DNA of 64,000 nt, from contig NC_134843.1 of the NCBI RefSeq assembly GCF_965363235.1, forward strand, positions 50,463,535 through 50,527,534, given 5' to 3'. The position numbers and the translations under genes were made by a program. This DNA comes from Mytilus galloprovincialis. Its lineage: Eukaryota; Mollusca; Bivalvia; Mytilida; Mytilidae. Under the pieces are notes generated by a model. It was not told the origin of the DNA and made no database searches. It saw only the letters and a program-made list of their open reading frames with translations. Of the stretch, positions 46,169 through 56,930 are shown in pieces (position 1 is the first letter of the stretch; the number at the start of each line of letters is the position of its first letter).

Positions 46169-46255
46169 TTTGACAGCATATTTAGGCTATCTCGTTCCAA
46201 TGACAACATATCATTTGATAACTTTCCAAGTTCATCATCTTTTTTCTCTAGGTCT
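46169..46255 (-). CDS. TRIM-like gene, coiled-coil exon (third found)
   Basis: An 87-bp exon between acceptor CAG (before 46255) and donor GTATGT (after 46169). It encodes about 29 residues beginning DLEKKDDELGKLSNDM, helical and heptad-like. The same length, phase and opening motif as 41666-41752 point to exon duplication. It follows the 78-bp exon at 48174-48251 in phase. Confidence 0.65.
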
Positions 46256-46959
46256 CTGTCAAAATCAAACAAAACTTATATTAATGATAATCCAGGAACA
46301 CCATTGAACATTCACAAAAGTTTTTAATGATACCAAATTCTTGTATGCAAATTTTTCTGTATAAACCATGTAAACCATAAACATTTAACATTGCTCATAT
46401 AACTAAATACAAAACACACATACAACAACATACAACAAGTGACCGTGTGAGCTACAGCTCACTGATGATACCCCCACAAAATATTTTGGTGAACAGGATG
46501 CTGTAACGTTGAGTGACGAATCTGAAAACGCATCACTGATTTATATAAACCCTGAAACCAAATTTTAGAAATCCTTGTATTGTAGTTCTTTATAAAGAAG
46601 CTACAAAAACTTTTCAACTTGGCTATCATTTATACAAGTGTTCGGTAAACAGGAAGGATGTTGAGTGATGAATCTAAAAACACATCACACTGTATAACTG
46701 ACTTATATAAACCCTGAACCTAAATTTCCAAATTTCCCTTATGATTCAGTTCCTGATCATGCTGATAAGATGCAATGAAAAATATTCATTTGACAGATGG
46801 ACAGACTGATTGATATACAGACATCTAGGTTAAACAGTATACCCCCCCCCCCCCCTTTTTTAAAGAGGGGTTAAATTTTTAAGTGGGGTTATAAAAACAA
46901 ATAGATACTAGATTTGTAATTGCCAGCAATAACGGATGGCACCCTCGTCCCCCCATTGC
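46256..46959 (-). other. Intron sequence of the TRIM-like gene
   Basis: Contains a C-run followed by T-run at about 46842-46860 and two related segments about 170 bp apart (near 46500 and 46660: ...GATG(C/T)TG...GTGA(C/T)GAATCTGAAAA-like). No exon found. Confidence 0.45.
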
Positions 46960-47695
46960 CAGGGGAGCGGCAGCCATTTTGGAAATTCCAAAGTGAAAGA
47001 GTGCATCTACACCTGCAAGTTATCATTTTTGCAAAATTTCATTAAGTTTGGAGCATTTTGAAATTTTGGACAATTTTGCTGTTTCCATGGTTACGGCGGC
47101 CATTTTTGAAATTCCAACTTCAAAATGCAACTCCGCACATGTCAGTCACTATTCCTGTAAAGTTTCATCCAGTTTGCAGCACTTATTTTTTTTTGGAAAT
47201 TTTGAACTGTTGTGCTGCAACCATGGTTACAGTAGATAATTCCAAAATTCTAAAAGCAGACATCTCATTGCTACATGTCATGTTATATATCAGTACAGTT
47301 TTATTGACTTTGGTGCACTACTCTCTGAGAAAATGCTGATTTTATGTATTTTTCCATAGGGTCAATGCAAAACTTGGCCCTAGTTTCCATGACAACGGCG
47401 GCCATTTTGAACTATCCAAATATTGTCTTGACATCTTGGCATACTGGAGAACATTTTCATAAAGTTTCATCCAGTTGGATCTTATAACGAAAGAGTTAGA
47501 ATTTTTGATATTTTAGCTGCTTCCATGGTAAAGGCAGCCATTTTGAAAATTCCAAAGTCAAACTGGAAATCAGCACATGCCAGTTAACATTCCTGTGGAG
47601 TTTGTTCCAGTTTGGAACACTTTGTGATTTTTTTCGCATTTGTGCTGTTTCCATGGAAACGGCGGCCATCTTTTACCATTCCATAGCAAGGTGCA
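46960..47695 (+). repeat. Degenerate tandem repeat with GGCGGCCATTTT core
   Basis: Six units of roughly 125-150 bp share TTTCCATGGTTACGGCGGCC followed by ATTTTGAAATTCCA and AGTTTCATCCAGTTTG. Cores lie near 46970, 47095, 47235 (degraded), 47397, 47533 and 47661. Frames at 47048-47339 are repeat-derived. Confidence 0.7.
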
Positions 47696-47773
47696 CAACT
47701 TCAAGTGGGGTTCCTCATTATAGTTGAGTTCCATAAACATTGGTCTGGTCAATTCTGAGAACTCGCGCGGACA

Positions 47774-47943
47774 AAATGCAGGGGCGGATGCAGGAATTTT
47801 CGAAAGGGGGGTGCTAACCCAGGGCACCCAGGGCAAAGGGGGGGTGCAAAACATATGTCCCGATACAAATGCATTGATCGGCAAAAATAAAGGGGGGGTG
47901 CGCACCCCCGGAACCCCCCCCCCCTGGATCCGCCACTGAAATG
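47774..47943. mobile_element. 160-bp MITE with 5-bp TSD
   Basis: The element spans 47779-47938. Ends: CAGGGGCGGATGCAGG and, inverted, CAGTGGCGGATCCAGG. It is flanked by AAATG (47774-47778 and 47939-47943). The interior is G/C-run rich, which is why several short frames overlap it. Elements with a CAGTGGCGGATCCAG-like end are familiar from many animal genomes; the superfamily is not settled here. Confidence 0.75.
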
Positions 47944-48173
47944 TGTGGAAGAAAAATAAAAATAAGAAAAAAAAGAAACGTAGAATAACAATATGTCACC
48001 CCAACTCCGTTGAGGGTGCCATAATTAATATATACATTCACATCTTATCTCTCATAAAACTGTCAACAAGTCAAAGTTAGGAATGGTCTTATCATGCTTG
48101 CGTATCTTTAAATTATTACTTTTTAGTGATAAATTGGTCTTTTCTTTTTTGTAACATAATTTCTAGTTTGTAC

Positions 48174-48251
48174 CTTTGAAGTTCCCACTTAGTGATTTCT
48201 GACTGTAAATCTTCAATTTTCATCTTCTGAACAGAGCAGTTTTGACATAAT
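48174..48251 (-). CDS. TRIM-like gene, coiled-coil exon (second exon)
   Basis: A 78-bp exon between acceptor CAG (before 48251) and donor GTACAA (after 48174). It encodes about 26 residues, LCQNCSVQKMKIEDLQSEIT and onward, joining in phase to the first exon (AG|A) and to 46169-46255. It continues the coiled coil. Confidence 0.65.
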
Positions 48252-48574
48252 CTGTAAAAGAAAGACTAAATTGAACAAACACAATGGTCTAGAAAAACTA
48301 CAATATTAATATCATACTACTCTTGAATAAACATGATGATTGATTGATTGGTGTTTAACATCACTTTCAACACTATTGTGCTATTTATTGATAGTTGGTA
48401 CCTAATAACAACCTAAAAAACCTTGAATCTGATTTTCACAGTCCAACTTTATCATGTTTATACATGTACATGTTATATGACATGCACTTAGAGCTAGTGA
48501 CCCCTAACCAACTTTTTTTCAATTTCAAAACTTTCATCCATCACTTCAATGGCTTAAAAAAGCATCATATTTAC
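48252..48574 (-). other. Intron 1 of the TRIM-like gene
   Basis: A 323-bp intron with GT and AG ends and no recognisable repeat. Confidence 0.55.
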
Positions 48575-49368
48575 CTGTTATCAATCTTCGATTCCATATA
48601 GTCCTGAACTTCTTGATATAAGAATTTATCTTTAAAAATTGGAACTTGTGCTTCTTCGGGTTCTTCTGGTATATTAACCAATGTTTGAATATCACTGTCA
48701 ATTGATCTATAACTTGAATAAAATGTCACATCATGTTTCTCCAACAAAACATTCTCCAGTTCTGATAATATTTGTGTGTATTGCTTATGAACTGAGTCTG
48801 TGTTGTCAACAAATGCTTTTAAATTTTCTTGCTCATTTTTTTCATTGTCCTCTACTTCAGTTGCTTTGATACTTCTCTTCGATTCTATACAGGACTGAAG
48901 ATCTTTGCTGACAAATTCAATATGTTCAATACATTGTTTGCTCTTAGAATGGAGTTGTTCAAAGTGAGTTGTCTTGACTTTTTCTTGCAGGGTAGATATT
49001 GCATCAATTTTCAATTTTAATTCTTCAATATTTTCTTTTGCTTTTTCTCTTTCCTTTACTACAATTTCAGTTATTTCTGAGAAAGGATGTGTATAATGTG
49101 TAGATGTTACGCACTTACTGCAAATAAAAGTATCGCATTTAACACAGTAAAACAGGAATTCTTTCTCGTGTTCTAAACAGTGAGACTTTTTGTTGACAGT
49201 TGAAAGATCTACTGTATTAATATCTGCGACTGTGTGTCCACTTAGAGCTGGAATCTTACCGTGATTATTGCGACAAACTGTGCATAAAGCTTGTTGGCAT
49301 TCATAACAATAATATGCTCCATTCTGTTCATCACACAGTGAACATTTCTGTGCCGAAACCTGTGCCAT
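48575..49368 (-). CDS. TRIM-like B-box protein, first coding exon
   Basis: Encodes 264 residues. A first zinc-binding module, B-box 1-like, has C9, C12, C21, C24, C29, C32 and H36/H45. A B-box 2 spans residues 64-94 (C64, H67, C75, C78, C83, C86, H91, H94). From about residue 100 a long charged coiled coil follows (EREKAKENIEELKLKIDA). There is no RING finger at the N-terminus, so ubiquitin ligase activity is not indicated; many bivalve TRIM-like proteins have this RING-less form. Exon 1 ends at a GTAA donor. The ATG at 49366-49368 is the first in the frame. The C-terminal domain lies outside the exons found. Confidence 0.85.
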
Positions 49369-49865
49369 TTCAGAGGAACAAATAATTACTGGGGAAAGAA
49401 ACTATAGATACTACGTTAAGAAGTACGTCAACTTTATCTATGTATTATCCTCCTGCAAATAAGAGCACCTTCATATGGATGTTATACCCTTAACTTGACT
49501 GAGTCTCTGACTCTTACCACAGGATAAAAATTCAAACTGGAGTCAAAAGTTGGTTATGTGAAAAATAATAATGCACAATACATGTATATATTTTCTGAGA
49601 TATGTTCCTGATATAGGCTACCCTACTGGTCCGGGCCAGGTTAAACAAATATTTCATTATATGTATTGTAATTTGCGTTATTTTTACATTAATTTTACAA
49701 GTGTACGATATGGAACTAGTAATATGTAATAAAACTTTTTTTTTATATTTACAATATTGCATAATTTCAAATTCTTATAGTCTATTTCAAGGTTACCCAT
49801 AATACACCGCGCGCTGGCGGAGTTCCGGTTAAATGTAAAGAAATTGAAAAATTATACAGTGTAAA
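49369..49865. promoter_or_regulatory. Probable bidirectional promoter region
   Basis: The 497 bp between two divergent first exons. No clear TATA box or CpG island stands out. A short G/C-rich patch (CACCGCGCGCTGGCGGAG) lies at about 49805, some 60 bp before the plus-strand ATG, where a start site could lie. The promoter role is inferred only from the arrangement. Confidence 0.45.
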
Positions 49866-50500
49866 ATGTCTTCCGTTAGCAAAAAAAGCGTGTCAACATT
49901 AATCCAACCTCTTCCATTAACACCACAAACTTTTAAAGACGTAAAGAATTTAAACTTGAGGGACTTAAAACGCCTCTGTATTGATGCAAACATAAAAACT
50001 GATGGTGTTGGTCGCAACTCATTAGAAATCTTATTATGTTTTGAGCTTAATATTTTGACATGTGGTAACAGCGAAAAAAACGACTTTTGTATTAAGGAGC
50101 CAAAGATTGAAAATCATTTGTTAGATAAAAAGCAGCTACTAGAATTTCAGCAATTATCCCCAAATTATCTTTTAAAATTGCCAGGATGGACAAAGCAGGT
50201 GCCAGATATAGACCTTGACCTGTCAATGGTAAAGAAGTACCTATTAAACTGTCAAGTGTCTGATTATGATAAAACCTCATTACGACAGTATAAACCAACT
50301 AGAGCATATCAGCACCTGGATGCTAAACACCTTAATAATGTCTCCTTCAACCAAATTGTTGACAGTGACACATTTTGTGCTGTAAAAGCCAGCTGTTTGC
50401 CATCACAGAGTGGTGAAGAAGCAAAGACAAAGTATCTTCACATAATTATGGATCAGCACACATCAGAACCATACGGTGCATTTTGCACTTGCACAGTTGG
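49866..50500 (+). CDS. SWIM zinc-finger protein, first exon
   Basis: Encodes 211 residues from the ATG at 49866. Residues about 28-60 (LNLRDLKRLCIDANI and onward) resemble a SAP-like helix-turn-helix. The exon ends in YGAFCTCTVG, the CxC half of a SWIM zinc finger (CxCx(n)CxH), directly before a GTAAGC donor at 50501. Genes with this arrangement are common in bivalves and cnidarians, where the SWIM finger is often followed by a YqaJ-type nuclease domain. The rest of the gene was not found downstream. It is divergent from the TRIM-like gene. Confidence 0.65.
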
Positions 50501-50849
50501 GTAAGCTAAACTCTACAATGACAGTTTCTACAAATCCAGTATGTTGTTTTGGAGCAAGTTTTTTTCTGGCGCATTTTTGATGGAATCTCTCTAAGCAGCC
50601 ATCACAACTTTACCAGTGATGTGGCAAAGTACAACGGCTCTGTATATTGCTTACCGTACAGTTCCATTCTGCACTATCCTACTGTATTTTTACTCTTGAG
50701 ATGTTTATATTGTCGTCCAATATTTTTGTTTGAAGTAAGTGCGGTTGTTTAAATACGTCAAGTCAATTGCTTTCGCAATTGATGTTGACATTTGCCGACA
50801 GGTTAATAATAAAACTGGTGGACACGTTGCTTCGTATGTTTGACGTCAT

Positions 50850-51005
50850 TAACTGTACAAAAGACACAATATAGAAAACCAAAGACTAAGTACATGTAAC
50901 ACGAACCCCACAGACAACTGGGGCGATCTCAGGTGCTCCGGAAGGGTGAGCAGATCCTGCTCCACATGTGGCACCTGTCGTGTTGCTCAAGTTATTACAA
51001 CCCCG
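50850..51005 (-). repeat. Dispersed R1 retroelement 3' end (truncated)
   Basis: Shares AGGTGCTCCGGAAGGGTGAG and AGATCCTGCTCCACATGTGG with 44460-44520 and 29380-29400. Confidence 0.7.
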
Positions 51006-51065
51006 GTATTGCTAAATAATGACCCCAGTCAGTAATCTCTATATGGATTTAAAGTCTTCAAAGAA

Positions 51066-51240
51066 CAGTCATTATTTATCAGCTGAGGGGGTCGGTGCAT
51101 TTTAGGGGGGGGGGGTCATTGCCAAAAATGTCTTACCACTGGGGGGGGGGGGGGGTTACCATAAAAAAAAATATTTTAACTAGGGGGAGGGGGGTCATAC
51201 AATAAAGGTTTTTATGTCTGTATATAAATTGTTGACAAAA
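51066..51240 (+). repeat. Outer inverted repeat, left copy
   Basis: Begins GTCATTATTTATCAGCTGAG and GGGGTCGG, followed by G-runs. An inverted relative lies at 56228-56402. The two bracket the foldback element, so they may be ends of an older host element. Confidence 0.55.
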
Positions 51241-51433
51241 TTGAAATTAGTGTACGATCTGTGAAATAATGTCTGTTTATTAAATCTTTGATAGTGTAAA
51301 CTATAAAGCACCAGCAGGATATGTCTAATTTCTCAAGGGCAGTGCATCTGATCACTCCTTATCACAGTTGTGTAAATTTACAATCAATAGATTAACTACG
51401 GAAGCCGATAAGGGCCATTCAAAAAAAAAAATT

Positions 51434-51652
51434 TATGTCGTAATTACGACATAGCATGTCGTAATTTCGACATAACATGTCGTTATAACGACATCACTGT
51501 GTCGTAATTTCGACATAACATGTCGTTATTACGACATCGCTATGTCGTAATTTCGACATAATATGTCGTTACAACGACATCGCTATGTCGTAATTTCGAC
51601 ATAACATGTCGTAATAACGACATAGCTATGTCGTAATAACGACATCACTATA
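51434..51652 (+). repeat. Array of 18-bp palindromes, left arm
   Basis: About ten consecutive copies of ATGTCGTAATTACGACAT and close variants (TTATAA, TTACAA, TTTCGAC centres), separated by a few bases such as AGC or CGC. Each copy can fold on itself. Confidence 0.9.
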
Positions 51653-54600
51653 TATATTAAAGAATATGTATTATGATTGCCAAGACACTAAATGACACAG
51701 AAATTAACAACTATAGGTCATATCATAATGCCCCCAATAACTAGAAAAGCCCCCGCATAATCAGCTATAGAAGAGGGACGAAAGATACCAGAGGGAGAGC
51801 CCCCGAAATTGCTGTGTGGCAGACAGTGTTATTAATTAATTATTAGCTCCCTTGGTAAAACTCCAAATTCCATATTTAATGTATTTCATTGTTAAATAAT
51901 TTACATGAATCTGAATAAGTATATATCTGTTAATTGCATAGCTTTTGCTATTTGAATTCATTGATTAAAAATATTTATTTATATTGTAAAGTTTAATATT
52001 TGTATCGTCGCAAAATCTTTGGTCACCTTCTTTGGTTACCTTCTGTGAGAAACTTATATATTTTATAGATCCTGATTGGACGTAATAAGTAACCAACCTG
52101 GGACTATGAGGACTGACCTCAAGTCCTATCAAGGCGAACAAAGCTTTCCACCTCTCATTAAAGAAGTGCAGAACTCCATGGTTTGTTGTCATGAGGGTGA
52201 ATGGACGTATCGATTGCTTTGTATTTACTGTCAAACGATGGGCACGATGTTCCTAAAACACGACATTACACATAAAAAGCGGCGTCGAAGAGGGTTTTTG
52301 ATTAATTTTTGCAAGTTTTATTTGTTTTTTTTTATATGTTGGTTGATTTATTTATTATATTACAAAATTCTGGTTCTGTTCGTTTTGTGATGTCATTTTA
52401 TCATAAATTACCTCAAGTTGTGGAAATCTATTTAATAATGTTTACCCTTTAAGTTATTTCAACTAAAAATGCATTACTGTCGCAAGTAATGTGGGAAAGA
52501 AAGATGGGACGGAAGTAGATATAGAAAGATGTGGTACAGTTTTCCATAAGAAAGATATTTTTTTTTAGATGTACGAAACTTTTATCATATGATGTTTAAC
52601 TTTCAAGGTGCATATCATCTAGCTATCTGTCATTGTAAAATTTAACTCAACCCCAATACAAATATATCTGACACTCTGCAAGTAAATCGAACATTTTTAC
52701 CCTTGGTTAAATTTGAATAGAATTGTATTTTCCCTGGTACATAAGTTGTCGAAATACACCCCTTCAATTACTTGAACCTTGGCTTGAGAATTATTTCCGC
52801 GCAAGTCATCTATAGTGTTTAATTTCTGATATACATTTTAAAATATAGTAATCTACTCCTGGATCGTCCGCGAAAACGGCTTAAATAATCCCGGGTTTTT
52901 AAAATTCGATGAAACGGTTTTCGTCGCTGTTTGGGATTTGTCTTTCAATTACTAGTACCTCCATTTCATGCACAAGTTTATATTGACGAAAAGTTCCGGT
53001 TTCGCTAGTACAGGAATTAATTTCATCACGACAGTTATAACATGAATAGCAGGACAAATCGCGAAGTAAAACACTCCGTGAACTAGTATAAGTCTTTTAA
53101 TATTGGTGATTGCACCTTACTGAAGTGACGACTTTAAATGATCTATGGAGTACTTCCACAATATAAATTTCAATTCGAATTTTACATTTAGAGGACTGTC
53201 TTGGTGTCTAAAATTTGTCTTTGCAAAAGTTGGACGAAGTGTTTTTCCCCATTTCACCATTCTTTTAAATAAATCGTTAAAAGCTATAAACGATTAATAA
53301 AAATTACAAAATTTAACCTGTGTCGAACCTATGTCCCCGGGTGGAGTCTATAGCAACATGCGCTATTCTTTTTTTTCGGCAGCAATCATCAACCTGTTTT
53401 TCCAAATTTCATAACACGATTTGTTTTAATTATCATAAACATTTAATTGAAACTTTAGCACATGTAACGACGGAAATAAGCGTCTTTCGAACTTTCGACG
53501 TTTGGACAAATTGGCTACTGTTTTGTAATGTGTGGAAGCATTTTATTCCTTTAAGACCCAAACATGTAGTTAATAAGAAAAGAATCTTGGCATTTTTTAC
53601 TCTTCGTGTATCTAACTTTTGTTTTGATTAATTATAAAAAATACGCGTTAACTGCTTTGAAAAATGAAATATCAACTTGGACGAAATGGCTACCGTTTGA
53701 AAAACGACTGTGTAGAGAAGATTTTATTGAATCAGCAATATTTGAACTCACGAACAATAAGGCAAATATTTGTACTTTTGTTAGATATTATTATTGTCTT
53801 ACTCTTTTTATTCATTTTCTGCTACTTACAAAATTCACTTTCAGTCGTTGAGATAACGAAAAACGTCGTTGGACATTTTTCTTATTCCCGCTTAATATGA
53901 AGCCACCGAGTCAAATAAAATTTGGCAAAAATAACGGCTTTAACGCCACAAAGAACCGACACCTGTCGTTGTTCCTGCCAAGTATCAAGAAGATCAGAGA
54001 ATAAGAAATAGGATCACTATACATAAGATTTAAAACAGTTTTTCATAAATGTAACGTTGGACATCCGGTTTTTTTCACATAGCTTTGCTAATCTAATCAT
54101 CAAATATACTAGATATTACTTAGTATATGATCAAGAGCTGTAAAAACATAATTTGAAACATATATTGAATTTGTTTTAATATTGGTTCGTGTTTTCTAAC
54201 ATTTTTATTTTGTTTTGCGGATGAAATTTCGAAGATTCTGTTTTAAATCCTAAAGGTTGTAGGAACATCGTGTCCAACGTTTGAAAGTCGAAAGAGAGCA
54301 ATCAATACATCAATTCACCCTTATTACACGAAGGCATGTAGTTAGAGCTTGTTTATAGGTAGGACTATATGTCAGTCCTCATATAATTCCACACATATTT
54401 GTTCGAACAAGTAGAAGGTTTATAAGACCTTGACTGACTCTGCATCACTTCCACCTTGAAGGACTTAAATAGGATCTATAAATTATATAAGTTTCTCACA
54501 GAAGGTAACCAAAGAAGTTGACCAACGATACAAATATTAAACTTTACAATATGAATAAATATCTTTAACCAATGAACTCAAATAGCAAAAGATATGCAAT

Positions 54601-54887
54601 TAACAAATATATACTTATTAAGCATCATGTAAATTAATCAACAATGAAATACTTTAAATATGAAATTTGGAGTTTTACCAAGGGAGCTAATAATTAATTA
54701 ATGTTAACACTGTATGCCACACAGCATTCCGGGGCCTCTCCCTCTGGTATCTTTCGTCCCTCTTTTATAGCTGACTATGCGGGGGCTTTTCTAACTATTG
54801 GGGGCATTATGATAACATATAGTTGTTAATTTCTGTGTCATTTAGTGTCTTGGCAATCATAATACACATTCTTTTATATACATAGCG

Positions 54888-55052
54888 ATGTCGTTATTAC
54901 GACATAGCTATGTCGTTAAAACGACATGTTATGTCGAAATAACGACATAGCGATGTCGTTATAACGACATGTTATGTCGAAATTACGACATAGCGATGTC
55001 GTAATAACGACATGTTATGTCGAAATTACGACATGCTATGTCGTAATTACGA
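54888..55052 (-). repeat. Array of 18-bp palindromes, right arm
   Basis: About eight copies of the same palindrome family, the inverted counterpart of 51434-51652 but two units shorter. The unit-count difference suggests gain or loss of units after the arms were formed. Confidence 0.9.
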
Positions 55053-55098
55053 CATAATTTTTTTTTTTGAATGGCCCTTATCGGCTTCCGTAATTAAC

Positions 55099-56227
55099 AA
55101 CTGTATGAAACATTTCTCCCTAGTTTTGACCACAGGAAAAAGTGACTTATAAACTTCAAGAATTCTGGACATGCATAATTAACTTTCTATAGTCATGATA
55201 GTGTTTAAATCATTTTGATGTGATTCTTGAGATGAAATGGGTGTGTATATTTAATTATTTTGATGAAAGCAAGGATGCATGTTATTTATATGTTTGTCAC
55301 GTGGTTACAAAAATAGGTATACTTATTTTATGAAATTATTACAAAGATATAATTGAATAACAATAAAAGATGATCTCGATATTAGGTATTTCCCTTCTGT
55401 ATTCTTTAATTTTTAAGGTAGTATTTCTCTATTCTTTAGTATTTTTTGCTCTTTTCTCCTTTACTTTACATTTGAACACCAGTGTCCTTTAGCTGTTCTT
55501 TTTTTAATCTTTTTTTTGGGTCCATTTTTCTGTAAATTTTACCCATTCTCCGATATTCTTTCCTATCAAAATTTCAGACCTTACTAAAACAAAATACTTG
55601 ATGGGCACCATGGCATTCACACATGATACTAAAACACTATATGATTTGGAAAAAGAACAAATATATTCATCTTGGGCCCCTAAACAAAAATGTGTACTTG
55701 TTCAGAGAAAATTGATAACACACTTAACTATTAAAACATACATCTGTACAAAACAAAGAAAGGCCAGAGGTTCCTGGCTTGTTTCATATTTCTTTATCTC
55801 AAATAAATCATGTACATATTTAATCAAGAAAGGACAAGAACCATATAATCAGTGTTATTTTATTTGCACTTCCTAAATCATTTGTACATTGGAATCCTGA
55901 CCCCGCCTCCCCCCTCATTCATAACTAGATATTTTAAGGCACAAAGGTTAAAAAAAAATAAGATACAAGGGCCTGTGCTTGGAATTAAAATAACAGACAG
56001 TATTGAAAGTTTATCTACCGGTATACTGACAAAATTTGTAGAATTATAAGTTGCAGCAAAATAAATTAATAAATTGGAACATACAATTTTTTGTATATTT
56101 TTTCTATTTTTCTACATGCACGTGTCAAATATTCCTTTTTGAGAAACAAAAAACATGAAGAAAAGCTGTTTGTTATACTCAGAGTTTCTCAAAGCCTGTT
56201 ACTATGTAGCTGGTAATCATAACCTTA
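55099..56227. other. Sequence between foldback element and outer repeat
   Basis: AT-rich; no exon of the SWIM gene was found. The frame at 55598-55876 shows no domain. Confidence 0.45.
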
Positions 56228-56402
56228 ACACAACTGGGGATTTTTTTTATTTTTTTTTTTTGGAGGGGGGGGTTTAAACTTTTGAAATTATGTTCTTAGG
56301 GGGGGTCATAATGTGGTTTTATAAAATAATGGGGGGTCCCAACATAAAATTGTATACTAAAAATTTAAACCGACCCCCTCAGCTGATAAATAATGACCAT
56401 TC
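56228..56402 (-). repeat. Outer inverted repeat, right copy
   Basis: Ends CCGACCCCCTCAGCTGATAA followed by ATAATGAC, the inverse of 51066-51100, with matching G-runs. Similarity inside is only partial. Confidence 0.55.
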
Positions 56403-56930
56403 CCTAAGTACGGAACATTTTATGTTTTGGGGTCTGAGCGGAAAATTTTGAGAAAAAAGTCTGGTCCTTATTTTTGCCTACAAAATAATTCAAGCAGTAC
56501 CTTGGCTGAAAACAATAATTTTTGCCCTCTTTTTTCGCTATTAGAAAAAATTAAATTTCCAACAGAATTAACTTAAGTATTAAATGTACAAAAACGGGCG
56601 TAATCTTGTTCGGTCAATGCCTAAACTTTTTTTGCTATTTTAAAAATAACTAGTACTATTCTTATGTTTCTTAATGTTTTTAGAAGGAGTTTAGACTAAT
56701 GAGAGGGATGTAGCCGGAATTTTTGTTTCGCCAATTTGAAAGTAGTATACATAGTATTTTGTGCAATGGCCGACTGCAACCTGTCTTCTGGGTGAGGCGT
56801 TTAGATCTCCATTTCTCGACCGTCATTCACAACTTATGAATTTGTCATTTCAGGCCGTTAATCGCAGCCTTTGGTTGAGCTTCACTTGGTGGGTAAAACA
56901 TTTCAACCATACATTTGTCTTTATTTAAGA
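56403..56930. other. Intergenic or intronic sequence
   Basis: No gene or repeat recognised. Confidence 0.5.

Larger units (their letters stand above)
50501..51396 (+). other. Start of the SWIM-gene intron with repeats
   Basis: Contains a truncated R1 3' end (50850-51005, minus) and G-runs at 51066-51240 that begin with CATTATTTATCAGCTGAGGG. That sequence recurs inverted at 56365-56402. Confidence 0.5.
51391..55098. mobile_element. Foldback-type element with 6-bp TSD
   Basis: The element spans 51397-55092 (3.7 kb). Ends: TACGGAAGCCGATAAGGGCC and its exact inverse, flanked by ATTAAC (51391-51396 and 55093-55098). The inverted arms are about 700 bp (51397-about 52120 and about 54370-55092). 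Each is composed of a terminal segment, an array of 18-bp palindromes, an R3 fragment, an R1 fragment and an AT-rich inner part. The 2.2-kb centre has only short frames (for example 53320-53631 and 53664-53900) without recognisable domains. It lies in the presumed intron of the SWIM gene. Confidence 0.85.

Noticed and set aside
47570-48041. Several overlapping proline/glycine-rich frames
   Set aside because: They arise from the G/C runs of the 160-bp MITE and the adjacent tandem repeat.
51434-51652. CRISPR-like regular palindromic array
   Set aside because: The repeats are contiguous palindromes with gaps of only a few bases, no unique spacers and no cas genes, in a eukaryotic transposon arm.
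52076-53900. Frames in the centre of the foldback element as a transposase
   Set aside because: The longest is about 104 residues, with no DDE, zinc finger or helicase motif; the hydrophobic stretches come from AT-rich sequence.
55598-55876. Second exon of the SWIM-finger gene
   Set aside because: It lacks the expected C...H half of the SWIM finger and has no matching acceptor phase.
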